Shown piece by piece: positions 1 to 8,437 of a stretch of DNA of 64,000 nucleotides (position 1 is the stretch's first letter; every line of letters starts with the position of its first letter). This DNA comes from Mesorhizobium amorphae (lineage in GTDB: Bacteria; Pseudomonadota; Alphaproteobacteria; Rhizobiales; Rhizobiaceae). Under the pieces are notes generated by a model. The model was given only the letters and a program-made list of their open reading frames with translations. It was not told where the DNA came from and made no database searches. Location of the stretch: assembly GCA_003240775.1 (NCBI GenBank), contig QFNI01000010.1, positions 1 through 64,000 on the forward strand. Reading direction: 5' to 3'. A program made the translations under genes and the position numbers.

Positions 1-1019
1 AGGAGGTTCTCCAGTCCGACCGCGGTTGCGACCGGATGGCCGGATGCCGTGAAGCCGTGGCCGAAGGCGCCGAGCTTTTCCGAGTTATCCGCAATGGCGT
101 TATAGACCGGCTCCGTCAGCATGATGGCGGCGAGCGGCATGTAGGAAGAGGTGATCTGCTTCGAGAGCGTCATGATGTCGGGCGTGAAACCGTATTTCTG
201 GCAGCCGAAGGGGGTACCAAGGCGGCCAAATCCGCAAATGACTTCATCGGACACAAGCAGGATGTCGTTGGCGCGGCAGATCCGCTCCACGCCTTCCCAG
301 TAGCCGGCCGGCGGCGGCATCACGCCACCGGCAGCCATCAGCGGCTCGCCGATAAAGGCTGCGATCGTGTCCGCGCCTTCCTGCTCGATCACCGTTTCCA
401 GTTCGGCCAGCAGACGGTTGGTGAATTCGGCCTCGCTCTCGCCTTCCTGGCCGAAGCGGTAGAAATGCGGGCAGGTCAGGTGATGCACCGGAATCGCCGG
501 GAGGTCGAAGTCCTTGTGGTTCAGCGGCAGGCCGGTGAGGCTGCCCGAGGCGATCGTGATGCCGTGATAGGCCTTGATGCGCGACAGGAACTTCTTCTTT
601 TTCGGCCGGCCGAGCGCATTGTTCATGTACCAGACCATCTTCACGATCGTGTCGTTGGCTTCCGAGCCGGACGAGGTGAAGAACACGCGGTCGAGCCCTT
701 CGGGCGTCATGTCGACCAGCTTCTCGGCCAGGCGGATCGAGGGCTCGTGGCTCTTGGATGCGAAGGTGTGGTAATAGGGCAGTTCCAGCATCTGCCGGTA
801 GGCGGCGTCCGCCAGGCGCTTCTCCGAGAAGCCCACGCCCACCGACCACAGGCCCGCCAGCCCCTCGTAATAGGCGCGGCCCCGATCGTCATAGACCTTG
901 GCGCCCTCGCCCCGCTTGATCACCATCGGGCCGGTCTGCTCGTGCTGGCGCGCATTGGTGTAGGGGTGCAGCACGGACGCGATGTCGGCCTGCGCGAGAG
1001 AGTTGGAGATGGCGTCCAT
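1..1019 (-). CDS. class III (omega-type) aminotransferase, C-terminus cut by window edge
   Basis: PLP-dependent aminotransferase of class III (fold type I), 339 codons seen; the rest lies left of the window. The ATG at 1019 opens MDAISNSLAQADIASVLHPY, the usual N-terminus of omega-transaminases acting on amines or beta-amino acids. Visible are the cofactor segment FFTSSGSEAND, the EVICGFGRLG segment with the PLP-ring aspartate region, and MTLSKQITSSYMP whose lysine (residue about 287, codon at 159-161) should form the Schiff base. It is divergent from an M20 deacylase, so the pair may process an N-acyl amine or amino acid. Substrate cannot be told from sequence. It is a relative, not a copy, of the Tpa protein at 59409-60791. 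Confidence 0.9.
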   Translation of the reverse strand, partial: MDAISNSLAQADIASVLHPYTNARQHEQTGPMVIKRGEGAKVYDDRGRAYYEGLAGLWSVGVGFSEKRLADAAYRQMLELPYYHTFASKSHEPSIRLAEKLVDMTPEGLDRVFFTSSGSEANDTIVKMVWYMNNALGRPKKKKFLSRIKAYHGITIASGSLTGLPLNHKDFDLPAIPVHHLTCPHFYRFGQEGESEAEFTNRLLAELETVIEQEGADTIAAFIGEPLMAAGGVMPPPAGYWEGVERICRANDILLVSDEVICGFGRLGTPFGCQKYGFTPDIMTLSKQITSSYMPLAAIMLTEPVYNAIADNSEKLGAFGHGFTASGHPVATAVGLENL

Positions 1020-1123
1020 GACGGATGGCTCCCGAAATGCGAGGGGGAGGCGTGGGCCGGCGCCCGCGCCTCTGCGATACGGACGTCTAACATCACGGTT
1101 TCGGCCGCGGCCGCAACAGTCAG

Positions 1124-1146
1124 CTGCACCAATGGCGTTGGTGCAG
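1124..1146. promoter_or_regulatory. 23-bp perfect dyad, candidate operator between divergent genes
   Basis: CTGCACCAA and its exact complement TTGGTGCAG are separated by five bases (TGGCG). The dyad sits in the 222-bp space between the aminotransferase (start 1019) and the M20 deacylase (start 1242), about 105 bp and 96 bp from the two start codons, where a repressor or activator of both would be expected. No regulator gene lies beside it in the window. That it is an operator is inference. Confidence 0.45.
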
Positions 1147-1241
1147 GCATCCGATGATGGGTCCAGACGCCGCGCGACTGGAACGGGGGGCGGGCCGCGG
1201 CTATTCCCATTCTTCGCGCGACAGGCGGAGGAGTTCCAGGG

Positions 1242-2516
1242 ATGAGCGAGCGCATGGAGGCCATCCTGGCCGCGGTGGACGAGGGCTTCGCGCGCCAGGT
1301 GGCGTTTCTGGAAGCGCTGGTGCGCCACCCGTCCCAGCGCAACGCCGAGGCCGAACTCCAGGATTTCGTGCAGAGCGAGCTGGAGCGTCGCGGCTTTGCT
1401 GTGGACCGCTTCCGGACGCAAGGGCCGGCCGACAACGCCCACCCGGCCTTTTCGCCCGCCACCGTGCCCTATGACGAGAGCTGGAACCTCGTGGCCACCC
1501 GCAAAGGCGCGGGGCACGGGCGCTCGCTCGCGCTCAACGCCCATGTGGACGTGGTGCCGCCCGGCCCGCTCGCGCGCTGGACCACGCCACCCTATGAGCC
1601 GCGCCGCAACGGCGACTGGCTCTACGGGCGCGGCGCGGGCGACATGAAGGCGGGGCTTGCCGCAGCCGTCTTCGCGCTCGACGCCATCACCCAGGCGGGC
1701 CTGGCGCTATCCGGCCCCGTGCAGGTGCAATCGGTGGTGGATGAGGAGATGACGGGCAACGGCGCGGCGACTGTGCTCTCGCGCGGCTATCGGGCGGACG
1801 CGATCGTGATCGCCGAGCCGACAGACGGGCGGCTGGTGCGCGCCAATTCCGGCGTTCTCAAATTCGCCGTCACCTTGCAGGGCGTGCCGACCCATCCGCG
1901 CGAGCCCGAGGCGGGGCGCTCGGCGATCGACCTGGCCATCGCGCTGATCGCCCACTTGCGCCGGCTGGAAGCGAGCTGGGTGGCGGAGAAAGAAAACCAC
2001 GCGCTCTTTGCCGGCATCGCCAACCCCGTCTCGCTGACGGTGGGCACGATCCAAGGCGGGGAATGGCTCGCCTCCTTCCCCAGCGAATGCCGCTTCGAGG
2101 GCCGCATCGGCTTCTATCCCGGCGAGGAGCCCAAGGCGCGGATGCGCGCCTTCGAGGCGTTCGTACTCAGCGCCGTGGCGGACGATCCGATGTTCGAAGG
2201 AGTGTCCCCGCCCATGGTGGAATGGGTGGGCGTGACCCATGCGGGCTACAGCCTCGCGCCCGGCTCGGACGCCGAAGCGTGTCTTGCGCGCGCCCACATG
2301 CAGGCGAGCGGCAGGGCGCTCGAAAGCTATGTGATGACAGCCTATCTGGATGCGGCCGTGTTCGCGGTCCATGCCGGGATGCCCGCGCTGGTCTACGGGC
2401 CGGTGGCCGAGAACATCCATGCGATCGACGAGCGCGTGAGCCTGTCTTCGCTCAAGGCCGTGACGAAGACGATCGCGCTTTTCGCAGCGGATTGGTGCGG
2501 GGTGGAACGGGCCTGA
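1242..2516 (+). CDS. M20 family metallopeptidase / N-deacylase (ArgE/DapE-like)
   Basis: Zinc-dependent hydrolase of peptidase family M20 (acetylornithine deacetylase / succinyl-diaminopimelate desuccinylase group), 424 aa, cytosolic. Metal-site residues are present: H101 and D103 in NAHVDVVPP, D134 in GAGDMKAG, E168/E169 in VVDEEMTGNG (general base) and E192 in AEPT; a C-terminal histidine stands in ENIHAIDERV. The lid (dimerisation) domain runs about residues 200-320. Start chosen at ATG 1242, nine bases after GGAGGAG. Divergent from the aminotransferase across a dyad; a joint role in releasing and transaminating an N-acylated amino compound is inference. Being about 424 aa, it fits the family; ArgE or DapE identity itself is not supported by the context. 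Confidence 0.88.
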   Translation: MSERMEAILAAVDEGFARQVAFLEALVRHPSQRNAEAELQDFVQSELERRGFAVDRFRTQGPADNAHPAFSPATVPYDESWNLVATRKGAGHGRSLALNAHVDVVPPGPLARWTTPPYEPRRNGDWLYGRGAGDMKAGLAAAVFALDAITQAGLALSGPVQVQSVVDEEMTGNGAATVLSRGYRADAIVIAEPTDGRLVRANSGVLKFAVTLQGVPTHPREPEAGRSAIDLAIALIAHLRRLEASWVAEKENHALFAGIANPVSLTVGTIQGGEWLASFPSECRFEGRIGFYPGEEPKARMRAFEAFVLSAVADDPMFEGVSPPMVEWVGVTHAGYSLAPGSDAEACLARAHMQASGRALESYVMTAYLDAAVFAVHAGMPALVYGPVAENIHAIDERVSLSSLKAVTKTIALFAADWCGVERA

Positions 2517-2544
2517 GCCCTCGCGGACGCGTGTGGCGAGGCGC

Positions 2545-2559
2545 GAACAAAACAAGACC
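2545..2559. promoter_or_regulatory. weak LexA-box-like sequence
   Basis: GAAC, seven bases (AAAACAA), then GACC: one base away from the alphaproteobacterial SOS box pattern GAAC-N7-GAAC. It lies 145 bp upstream of the glycosyltransferase-mutase gene, which has no obvious SOS role, so chance is quite possible. Confidence 0.2.
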
Positions 2560-2703
2560 ATGCGCCATTTCGCCGCCTGCGGGGTTCGTGCGGAACCGGG
2601 GGTTTACTGGCCCCACTATTGAGCTTAGGCAAGTCGTGCTTACTCGTTTCGGGGGAGGAAACGGGCCGGCTTCAACCGTGCTCAGTTTTCCCGGAGAGTT
2701 TCC

Positions 2704-5052
2704 ATGCTCCAGGCGCAGCGTCTGCATGCCGCCTCCCCAGTCGATTCGGCTTTTTTGCCGCCGCTGATCTGTTTTTCTCATCTGCGCTGGGACTTCGTGC
2801 TGCAACGGCCGCAGCATCTGATGAGCCGTTTCGCCCATCAAAGGCGCGTCTTCTTCTTCGAGGAGGCGATCCCCTGCGACCACCATCTCGCCTATCTCGA
2901 ATACCACCCCTTCGACGGCACGGACGTGGTGGCGGTGCGCCCGCGCGTGCCGCATTGGTGGGACGAGGCGGAGCGCGAAAAGGGGCTGCGCGGGCTGCTT
3001 GAGCTTCTGGTCAAGCTGGAAGGCGGGCAAAAGCCCGTGCTCTGGTTCTACACGCCGATGATGTTCGGCTTCGCCGCCGGCATCGAGGCCTCGGCCGTGG
3101 TCTATGACTGCATGGACGAGCTCGCGAATTTCCGCTTCGCGCCCGAGCGGCTGAAGGAACTGGAGCGCGCGCTGCTCCGGCGCGCGGATGCCGTGTTCAC
3201 AGGCGGCGTCAGCCTCTACGAGGCCAAGCGCGGCACGCACGACAACATCTATCCCTTTCCTTCCAGCGTGGATGTGGCCCATTTCGCCGCCGCGCGGGGA
3301 ACCCTCGCCGAGCCCGCCGACCAGCGCGCCATCCCGCACCCGCGCGTGGGCTTCTACGGCGTGATCGACGAGCGCATGGATCTGGGGCTCCTGGGGCGCC
3401 TCGCCGATGCGCGGCCGGAATGGTCGCTGGTGATGCTGGGGCCGATGGCCAAGATCGATCCGGCCGACCTGCCGCGCCGGCAAAACATCTTCTGGCTCGG
3501 CCAGAAATCCTATGACGAGCTGCCCGCCTACCTGTCGGGCTGGGACCTCGCCATGATGCCGTTCGCGGTGAACGAGGCGACGCGCTTCATCTCGCCCACC
3601 AAGACGCCCGAATATCTGGCGGCCGGCTGTCCCGTGCTGTCCACGCCGATCGCGGATGTGGTGCGCTCCTATGGCGGGCTTTCGGCGGTGGCGATCGCAG
3701 CCGATGCGGACGGCTTCGCCCGAGCCGGCGACAAGCTGCTCGCCGCGCGCGGGAAAGGCTCCGCCTGGCGCGACGAGGCCGATGCCATGCTCGCCCGCCA
3801 ATCCTGGGACGAGACCTTCGAGCGGATGGACAAGCTGATCGGCGATGCGGTGGCGCGCAACCGCCACCCCGAAAGCGCCCTGCCCCGGCCCGCCATCCGC
3901 CGGCCTTCGGGGCGCAAGCCCTATGACGTGCTGGTGGTGGGCGCGGGCTTCGCGGGCTCGGTGATGGCCGAGCGGCTCGCGCGCGAAGCGGGCAAGCGCG
4001 TGCTGGTGATGGACCGGCGCCCCCACATCGCGGGCAACGCCTTCGACCACCACGACGCGGCGGGCATCCTGGTGCACCGCTACGGGCCGCACATCTTCCA
4101 CACCAACAGCGACGAGATCTTCTCCTATCTCTCGCGCTTCACCGCCTGGCGCGGCTACGAGCACCGGGTGCTGGCAGCGGTCGGCGACAAGCGCGTGCCC
4201 ATGCCGATCAACCGCACCACGCTGAACGCGCTTTACGGCGCGAACCTCCAGGACGACGAGGCCGCCGCCCGCTTTCTCGCCGCGCGTGCCGAGCCGCAGA
4301 GCGAGATCCGCTCCTCGCGCGACGTGGTGGTGGCGCAGGTCGGCACGGAACTCTACGAGACCTTCTTCCAGGGCTACACGCGCAAGCAGTGGGGCCTCGA
4401 CCCGTCCGCGCTCGACAAGTCGGTGACGGCGCGCGTGCCCACGCGCGTAACCACGGACGACCGCTACTTCCTCGACGCGCACCAGGCGATGCCGCTTCAC
4501 GGCTACACCCGCATGTTCGAGAACATGCTCGACCACGACCGCATCGAAGTGTCGCTCGGCGCCGACTTCGCGGAACTGCGCCACGATGACGTGGCGGGGC
4601 ACACGATCTTCACCGGACCGATCGACGAGTTCTTCGGCCACCGCTTCGGGCCGCTTCCCTATCGCTGCCTGGAGTTCCGCCACGAGACGCACGACCAGAG
4701 GCGCTTCCAGGAAGCGGCGGTGGTGAACTACCCCTCGGAAGACGTGCCTTACACGCGGATCACCGAATACAAGTATCTGACGGGCCAGGTCTCGCCCAAG
4801 ACGAGCATCTCCTATGAGTTCTCTCGTGCGGACGGCGACCCCTATTATCCGATCCCGCGGGCGGAGAACCAGGCGCTCTTCAAGCGCTACGAAGCGCTGG
4901 CGAACGACACGCCGGACACGACCTTTCTCGGGCGGCTGGGCACGTATCGCTATTACAACATGGACCAGGTGGTGGGCCAGGCGCTCGCCACCTTCCGCCG
5001 GATGGGGGCGAAGGCGGACATGGTGGCCCAGAAGGCCGTGGCCGGGGTGTGA
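2704..5052 (+). CDS. glf: fusion: glycosyltransferase + UDP-galactopyranose mutase
   Basis: 782 aa. Residues 1 to about 385 look like a GT4-type (GT-B fold) glycosyltransferase that opens DFVLQRPQHLMSRFA and contains VVYDCMDELANF and a C-terminal NEATRFISPTKTPEYLAAG donor-site region. Residues about 404-782 are a full UDP-galactopyranose mutase: FAD-binding VVGAGFAGSVMAE, YGPHIFHTN, FFQGYTRKQWG, PLPYRCLEFRHET and RITEYKYLTGQ. The mutase makes UDP-galactofuranose, so the attached transferase, or its neighbours, may use it. The reading frame is uninterrupted and the linker (PAIRRPSGRKPYD) has no plausible internal start. First gene of the glycan locus; ATG 2704 follows CCCGGAGAG by eight bases. 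Galf transfer by the N-terminal half is inference. Confidence 0.9.
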   Translation: MLQAQRLHAASPVDSAFLPPLICFSHLRWDFVLQRPQHLMSRFAHQRRVFFFEEAIPCDHHLAYLEYHPFDGTDVVAVRPRVPHWWDEAEREKGLRGLLELLVKLEGGQKPVLWFYTPMMFGFAAGIEASAVVYDCMDELANFRFAPERLKELERALLRRADAVFTGGVSLYEAKRGTHDNIYPFPSSVDVAHFAAARGTLAEPADQRAIPHPRVGFYGVIDERMDLGLLGRLADARPEWSLVMLGPMAKIDPADLPRRQNIFWLGQKSYDELPAYLSGWDLAMMPFAVNEATRFISPTKTPEYLAAGCPVLSTPIADVVRSYGGLSAVAIAADADGFARAGDKLLAARGKGSAWRDEADAMLARQSWDETFERMDKLIGDAVARNRHPESALPRPAIRRPSGRKPYDVLVVGAGFAGSVMAERLAREAGKRVLVMDRRPHIAGNAFDHHDAAGILVHRYGPHIFHTNSDEIFSYLSRFTAWRGYEHRVLAAVGDKRVPMPINRTTLNALYGANLQDDEAAARFLAARAEPQSEIRSSRDVVVAQVGTELYETFFQGYTRKQWGLDPSALDKSVTARVPTRVTTDDRYFLDAHQAMPLHGYTRMFENMLDHDRIEVSLGADFAELRHDDVAGHTIFTGPIDEFFGHRFGPLPYRCLEFRHETHDQRRFQEAAVVNYPSEDVPYTRITEYKYLTGQVSPKTSISYEFSRADGDPYYPIPRAENQALFKRYEALANDTPDTTFLGRLGTYRYYNMDQVVGQALATFRRMGAKADMVAQKAVAGV

Positions 5053-5103
5053 TGCCGGCTGGGGGGTTGGGCGGGTGGTGATGGGGTGTTTGTGTGGCGG
5101 GGG

Positions 5104-5207
5104 GGTCACCCCCTCCCCTCAAGGGGGAGGGGGGGCATTCAGCTTGGCGTTCAACCTTCCAGGTCCCCCCTCCCCCCTGAGGGGAGGGGTAAGGGGTGGG
5201 GGTGACC
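5104..5207. repeat. paired inverted intergenic palindromes, G/C-tract family
   Basis: Outer arms GGTCACCCCC (5104-5113) and GGGGGTGACC (5198-5207) enclose two facing copies of a palindrome built on CCCTCCCCTCAAGGGGGAGG (left) and CCTCCCCCCTGAGGGGAGGG (right). A second pair of the same family is at 41690-41791. Together they can fold into a very stable structure. This copy lies between two same-direction genes (GT-mutase and GT-Gfo/Idh), 51 bp after the first stop and 46 bp before the second start, so it may lower read-through or stabilise the upstream mRNA. Confidence 0.8.
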
Positions 5208-5253
5208 TTGCGCATGGAGCGCCAGCCCCCCAGGCGCGGGGACCCCACCCGTC

Positions 5254-7338
5254 GTGAAGGTCGTTCTCGCAACGGACAGCCTCGCCCCCTCGGGCGTGGG
5301 CGAGCACATGCTGCTTCTGGCGGGGGTGCTGGAGGCCGAGGTGGTGCTGGCGCTGCCGGACCATCCGGACGTCGCCCCCTTGCGCCGCCGCGCGGCGCGA
5401 AGCGGCTTTGCGGTGAAGAGCTTCGATCCCGCGGGCGAAAGCCTCGCGCCCTGGCTGGGAGCCGCCGCACCCGACATTCTCCACGTCCATGCCGGCATCG
5501 GCTGGGAAGGGCACGGGCTGGTGCGCGATGGCGTTGACGCAGGCTTGCCCGTGGTGCGCACCGAGCACCTGCCCTTTTTGCTGACCGATGCGGTCCAGGC
5601 GGCCGAGCACGGCGCGATGCTGGAAGGTGTCGCGCGCCTGATCGCTGTTTCGGACGGGGCCGCCGAGACCTTCCGCGCGGCCGGCGTGTCGCCCGAAAAG
5701 CTGCGCACCGTGCGGAACGGCGTGGCACCGGTCTCAGCCGGCGAATTTTCGCGCGAGGCGCTGGGGCTCGGCCATGCAGCGCCGCTGTTGCTGACGGTCG
5801 CGCGGCTGACCCCGCAGAAGGGCCATGCGACGCTGTTTGCGGCGCTGGCCGACGGGCGCGCCGAATGGCCGGACGCGGCCCTCCTTCTCGCCGGCGAGGG
5901 CGCTGAGCGCGGCGCGCTCGAAGTTCTCGCCGATGCACTGGGCATCGGGGACGCCGTGCATTTCCTTGGCCACCGCGACGACGTTCCCACCCTGATGGCG
6001 GCGAGCGACATGCTCGTCTTGCCCTCGCTTTTCGAGGGCCTGCCGCTCGTGCTGCTCGAGGCCATGGCGGAAGGCTTGACGGTTGTCGCCACGCGCGCCG
6101 TGGGCAGCCTGGAAGCGGTGGGCGAGAGCCACCCGTTTCTGGCGGATGTGGGCGACGCGCCGAGCCTGCGCGACGCCATCCGCCGGGCCTGGACCGACGG
6201 GGCCGCGCGCGACGCAGCCCGTGGCGCGCTGCGCGAGCGGTTTCGCAATTCCTTCAGCGCTGCACGCATGGGCGCGCAGACGCGCGATGTTTATCACGAA
6301 GCGCTCGCCTTGGCTGGCGGGCCGAAAGGGCGGGGTGCCATGGCACGGACACGGATCGGCTTCATCGGCGCGGGCGGCATCGCCCACCGCCACCTGGGCG
6401 TGCTCGAACAGTTCGAGGACGTGGAACTGGCAGCGTTCGCGGATGCGGACTTCGAGCGCGCCCGCGGCACGGCTGAGCGCTTCGGCGCGCGCGCCTTCGC
6501 CGACCACGCGGCGATGCTCGACGAAGCCGAACTCGACGCCGTCTATGTCTGCGTGCCACCGTTTGCGCATGGCGCGATCGAGCGCGACGTGATCGCGCGC
6601 GGCCTGCCCTTTTTCGTGGAGAAGCCCGTCTCGCTCGACATCGAGACCGCGCGCGAGATCGAGCGCGCGGTGCGCGAAGCGGGCCTCGTGACGGCGGTCG
6701 GCTATCACTGGCGCTATCTCGACACGGTGGACGAGGCGCGCGAGCTGTTTCAGCACAACCCGCCCAAGCTTCTTTCGGGCTACTGGCTCGACCAGACCCC
6801 GCCCCCTGAATGGTGGTGGCACACCGAGCAGTCCGGTGGGCAGATGGTGGAGCAGACCACGCATATCCTCGATCTCGCGCGCGTGCTCGCGGGCGAGGTG
6901 GACACCGTGTTCGGCTTGGCCTCGCACACCGAGCGGCCCGACTTTCCCGGCCTCGACGTGGCGACCGTTTCCACCGCCAGCCTGCGCTTCCAGAACGGGG
7001 CGGTGGGCAACTTCGCTTCCACCTGCCTGCTCCGCTGGGGACACCGCGTGGGCCTCCACCTCTTCGGCGACGGGCTCGCCGTGGAGATGACCGATCACGA
7101 CATCATGGTGGATGTGGGCCGCGGCCGGCCGACCCGCCGCGCCGAAGGCGACCCCGTCTGGCGCGAGGACCGCGATTTCGTGGATGCGGTTCAGGGCAAG
7201 GAGAACCGCATCCGCTGCCCCTACGCCGAAGCGCTCAAGACGCATGAGCTGGCGCTTGCCGTCAACGAATCCGCCCGCACGGGCCAGCCAGTCCGGCTCG
7301 GCGCGTCCGAAGGCATCGAGGAAGCCACCCATGTCTGA
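5254..7338 (+). CDS. fusion: GT4 glycosyltransferase + Gfo/Idh/MocA oxidoreductase
   Basis: 694 aa. Residues 1 to about 355 are a GT-B glycosyltransferase of family GT4: TDSLAPSGVGEHM at the N-terminus, TVARLTPQKGHATL, and the donor-site pair E261/E269 in FEGLPLVLLEAMAEG. Residues about 363-694 are an NAD(P)-dependent Gfo/Idh/MocA sugar oxidoreductase: GFIGAGGIAHRH nucleotide-binding loop and E456-K457-P458 in FFVEKPVSLD, the family's catalytic lysine motif. Start is GTG 5254, giving MKVVLATDS. An ATG at 6340 marks the domain border, so an independent oxidoreductase could also be translated from there, but no stop or frameshift separates the halves. The stop overlaps the next ATG (ATGTCTGA), which indicates translational coupling. 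Substrates unknown. Confidence 0.88.
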   Translation: MKVVLATDSLAPSGVGEHMLLLAGVLEAEVVLALPDHPDVAPLRRRAARSGFAVKSFDPAGESLAPWLGAAAPDILHVHAGIGWEGHGLVRDGVDAGLPVVRTEHLPFLLTDAVQAAEHGAMLEGVARLIAVSDGAAETFRAAGVSPEKLRTVRNGVAPVSAGEFSREALGLGHAAPLLLTVARLTPQKGHATLFAALADGRAEWPDAALLLAGEGAERGALEVLADALGIGDAVHFLGHRDDVPTLMAASDMLVLPSLFEGLPLVLLEAMAEGLTVVATRAVGSLEAVGESHPFLADVGDAPSLRDAIRRAWTDGAARDAARGALRERFRNSFSAARMGAQTRDVYHEALALAGGPKGRGAMARTRIGFIGAGGIAHRHLGVLEQFEDVELAAFADADFERARGTAERFGARAFADHAAMLDEAELDAVYVCVPPFAHGAIERDVIARGLPFFVEKPVSLDIETAREIERAVREAGLVTAVGYHWRYLDTVDEARELFQHNPPKLLSGYWLDQTPPPEWWWHTEQSGGQMVEQTTHILDLARVLAGEVDTVFGLASHTERPDFPGLDVATVSTASLRFQNGAVGNFASTCLLRWGHRVGLHLFGDGLAVEMTDHDIMVDVGRGRPTRRAEGDPVWREDRDFVDAVQGKENRIRCPYAEALKTHELALAVNESARTGQPVRLGASEGIEEATHV

Positions 7339-8437
7339 GCATCGTCACATCCGCTCGCTCGGCGTCGAGCGCGAAGGCCAGGGCTATTTCTTCGGCTATG
7401 ACGAAGGGCCGGAGGGGCACGGCCAGGTACGCATCGAGACGCTCTATACCGGCTTGTCGGCGGGCACCGAGCTGACCTTCTTCAAGAACACCAACCCCTA
7501 TCTCCATTCCCGTTGGGACGGGATGCAGGGCCTGTTCGTCGCGGGCGAGGCCGGCGCGCATTATCCCGTGCCCTTTCTGGGCTACATGGAGGTGGGCCGC
7601 GTGATTGGCTCGCAAGCGCCGGGTTTTGCGGTGGGCGACGTGGTGGCGGGCACCTGGGGCCACAAGTCGGGCCACACGGCCGATCCCTTCCACGAGGTGC
7701 TGGTGAAGCTGCCCGAGGGCATGGACCCCGTGCTCGGCATCTTCGTCGCGCAGATGGGGCCGATCGCGGCCAACGGCATCCTGCATGCCGACGCCGAACT
7801 GCTGGGCCCCGCCGCGAACCGGCTGGGCGCGGGCATCGCGGGCCGCCCCGTGGTCGTGGTGGGTGCCGGCACGGTGGGCATCTTCACCGCCCTCTTCGCG
7901 CGCCGCGCGGGCGCTTCCGAAGTGGTGGTCACAGACCCCTCCCCGTTCCGCCGCGCGGCGATGGCAAAACTCGGGTTCCGCGCCATGACGGAAGACGAAG
8001 CGGTGGGCTACGCCAAATCCGCCTGGCACGGCAATGGCGGCACGGAACGCGGCGCGGATGTGGTGTTCCAGACGCGCGCGCATGGCGAAAGCCTCGCCAA
8101 CGCGCTCAAGATGCTGCGCCCGCAAGGGTCGGTGATCGACCTCGCCTTCTACCAGGGCGACGTGTCCGCTCTTCGCCTGGGCGAGGAGTTCCACCACAAC
8201 GGCTTGTCGGTCCGCTGCGCCCAGATCGGCCGCGTGCCGCGCGGCTTCGGCGCGCTCTGGGACCGCCGGCGGCTGGCGCAGGAAACGATCGCGCTGTTGG
8301 CGCATGAGGGAGCCGTGATCCGTGAGCAACTCATGACCCATGTCGTGCCGTTCGACGAAGGCCCGGACTTCCTCGCCCGCCTCGTACGCGAGCGGCCGGA
8401 CTTCCTCCAGGTCGTGTTCCAGACAGCCACGCCATGA
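7331..8437 (+). CDS. MDR-superfamily dehydrogenase lacking the usual zinc ligands (BchC-like type)
   Basis: 368 aa medium-chain dehydrogenase/reductase. The Rossmann half is clear (PVVVVGAGTVGIFTALFARRAGASEVVVTDP, residues 173-203). Where classical zinc alcohol dehydrogenases carry the catalytic cysteine, this protein reads YTGLSAGTELTF (residues 39-50), and no four-cysteine structural zinc lobe is present; the same S-x-G-T-E pattern is seen in BchC-type and related sugar dehydrogenases. ATG 7331 overlaps the stop of the preceding GT-Gfo/Idh gene by eight bases, and its own stop overlaps the next start (8434) by four, so all three are co-translated. With the Gfo/Idh module it may perform a paired oxidation and reduction on a sugar, which is inference. 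Confidence 0.87.
   Translation: MSEHRHIRSLGVEREGQGYFFGYDEGPEGHGQVRIETLYTGLSAGTELTFFKNTNPYLHSRWDGMQGLFVAGEAGAHYPVPFLGYMEVGRVIGSQAPGFAVGDVVAGTWGHKSGHTADPFHEVLVKLPEGMDPVLGIFVAQMGPIAANGILHADAELLGPAANRLGAGIAGRPVVVVGAGTVGIFTALFARRAGASEVVVTDPSPFRRAAMAKLGFRAMTEDEAVGYAKSAWHGNGGTERGADVVFQTRAHGESLANALKMLRPQGSVIDLAFYQGDVSALRLGEEFHHNGLSVRCAQIGRVPRGFGALWDRRRLAQETIALLAHEGAVIREQLMTHVVPFDEGPDFLARLVRERPDFLQVVFQTATP

Noticed and set aside
2452..5109. 885-codon open frame on the minus strand opposite the GT-mutase gene, and similar long antisense frames over most genes
   Set aside because: High GC keeps stop codons rare in the complementary frames. The translations are rich in Arg, His and Gly without domain motifs, while the plus-strand frame has clear enzyme motifs.
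7112..7330. Longer start for the MDR dehydrogenase
   Set aside because: It would overlap the Gfo/Idh gene by over 200 bp and adds Ala/Arg/Pro-rich sequence; ATG 7331 overlaps the upstream stop by eight bases and opens the proper N-terminus.
6340..7338. Treating the Gfo/Idh part as a separate gene
   Set aside because: The frame is continuous from GTG 5254 with no stop, and the linker is short; a fusion is the simplest reading, with internal start kept only as an option.
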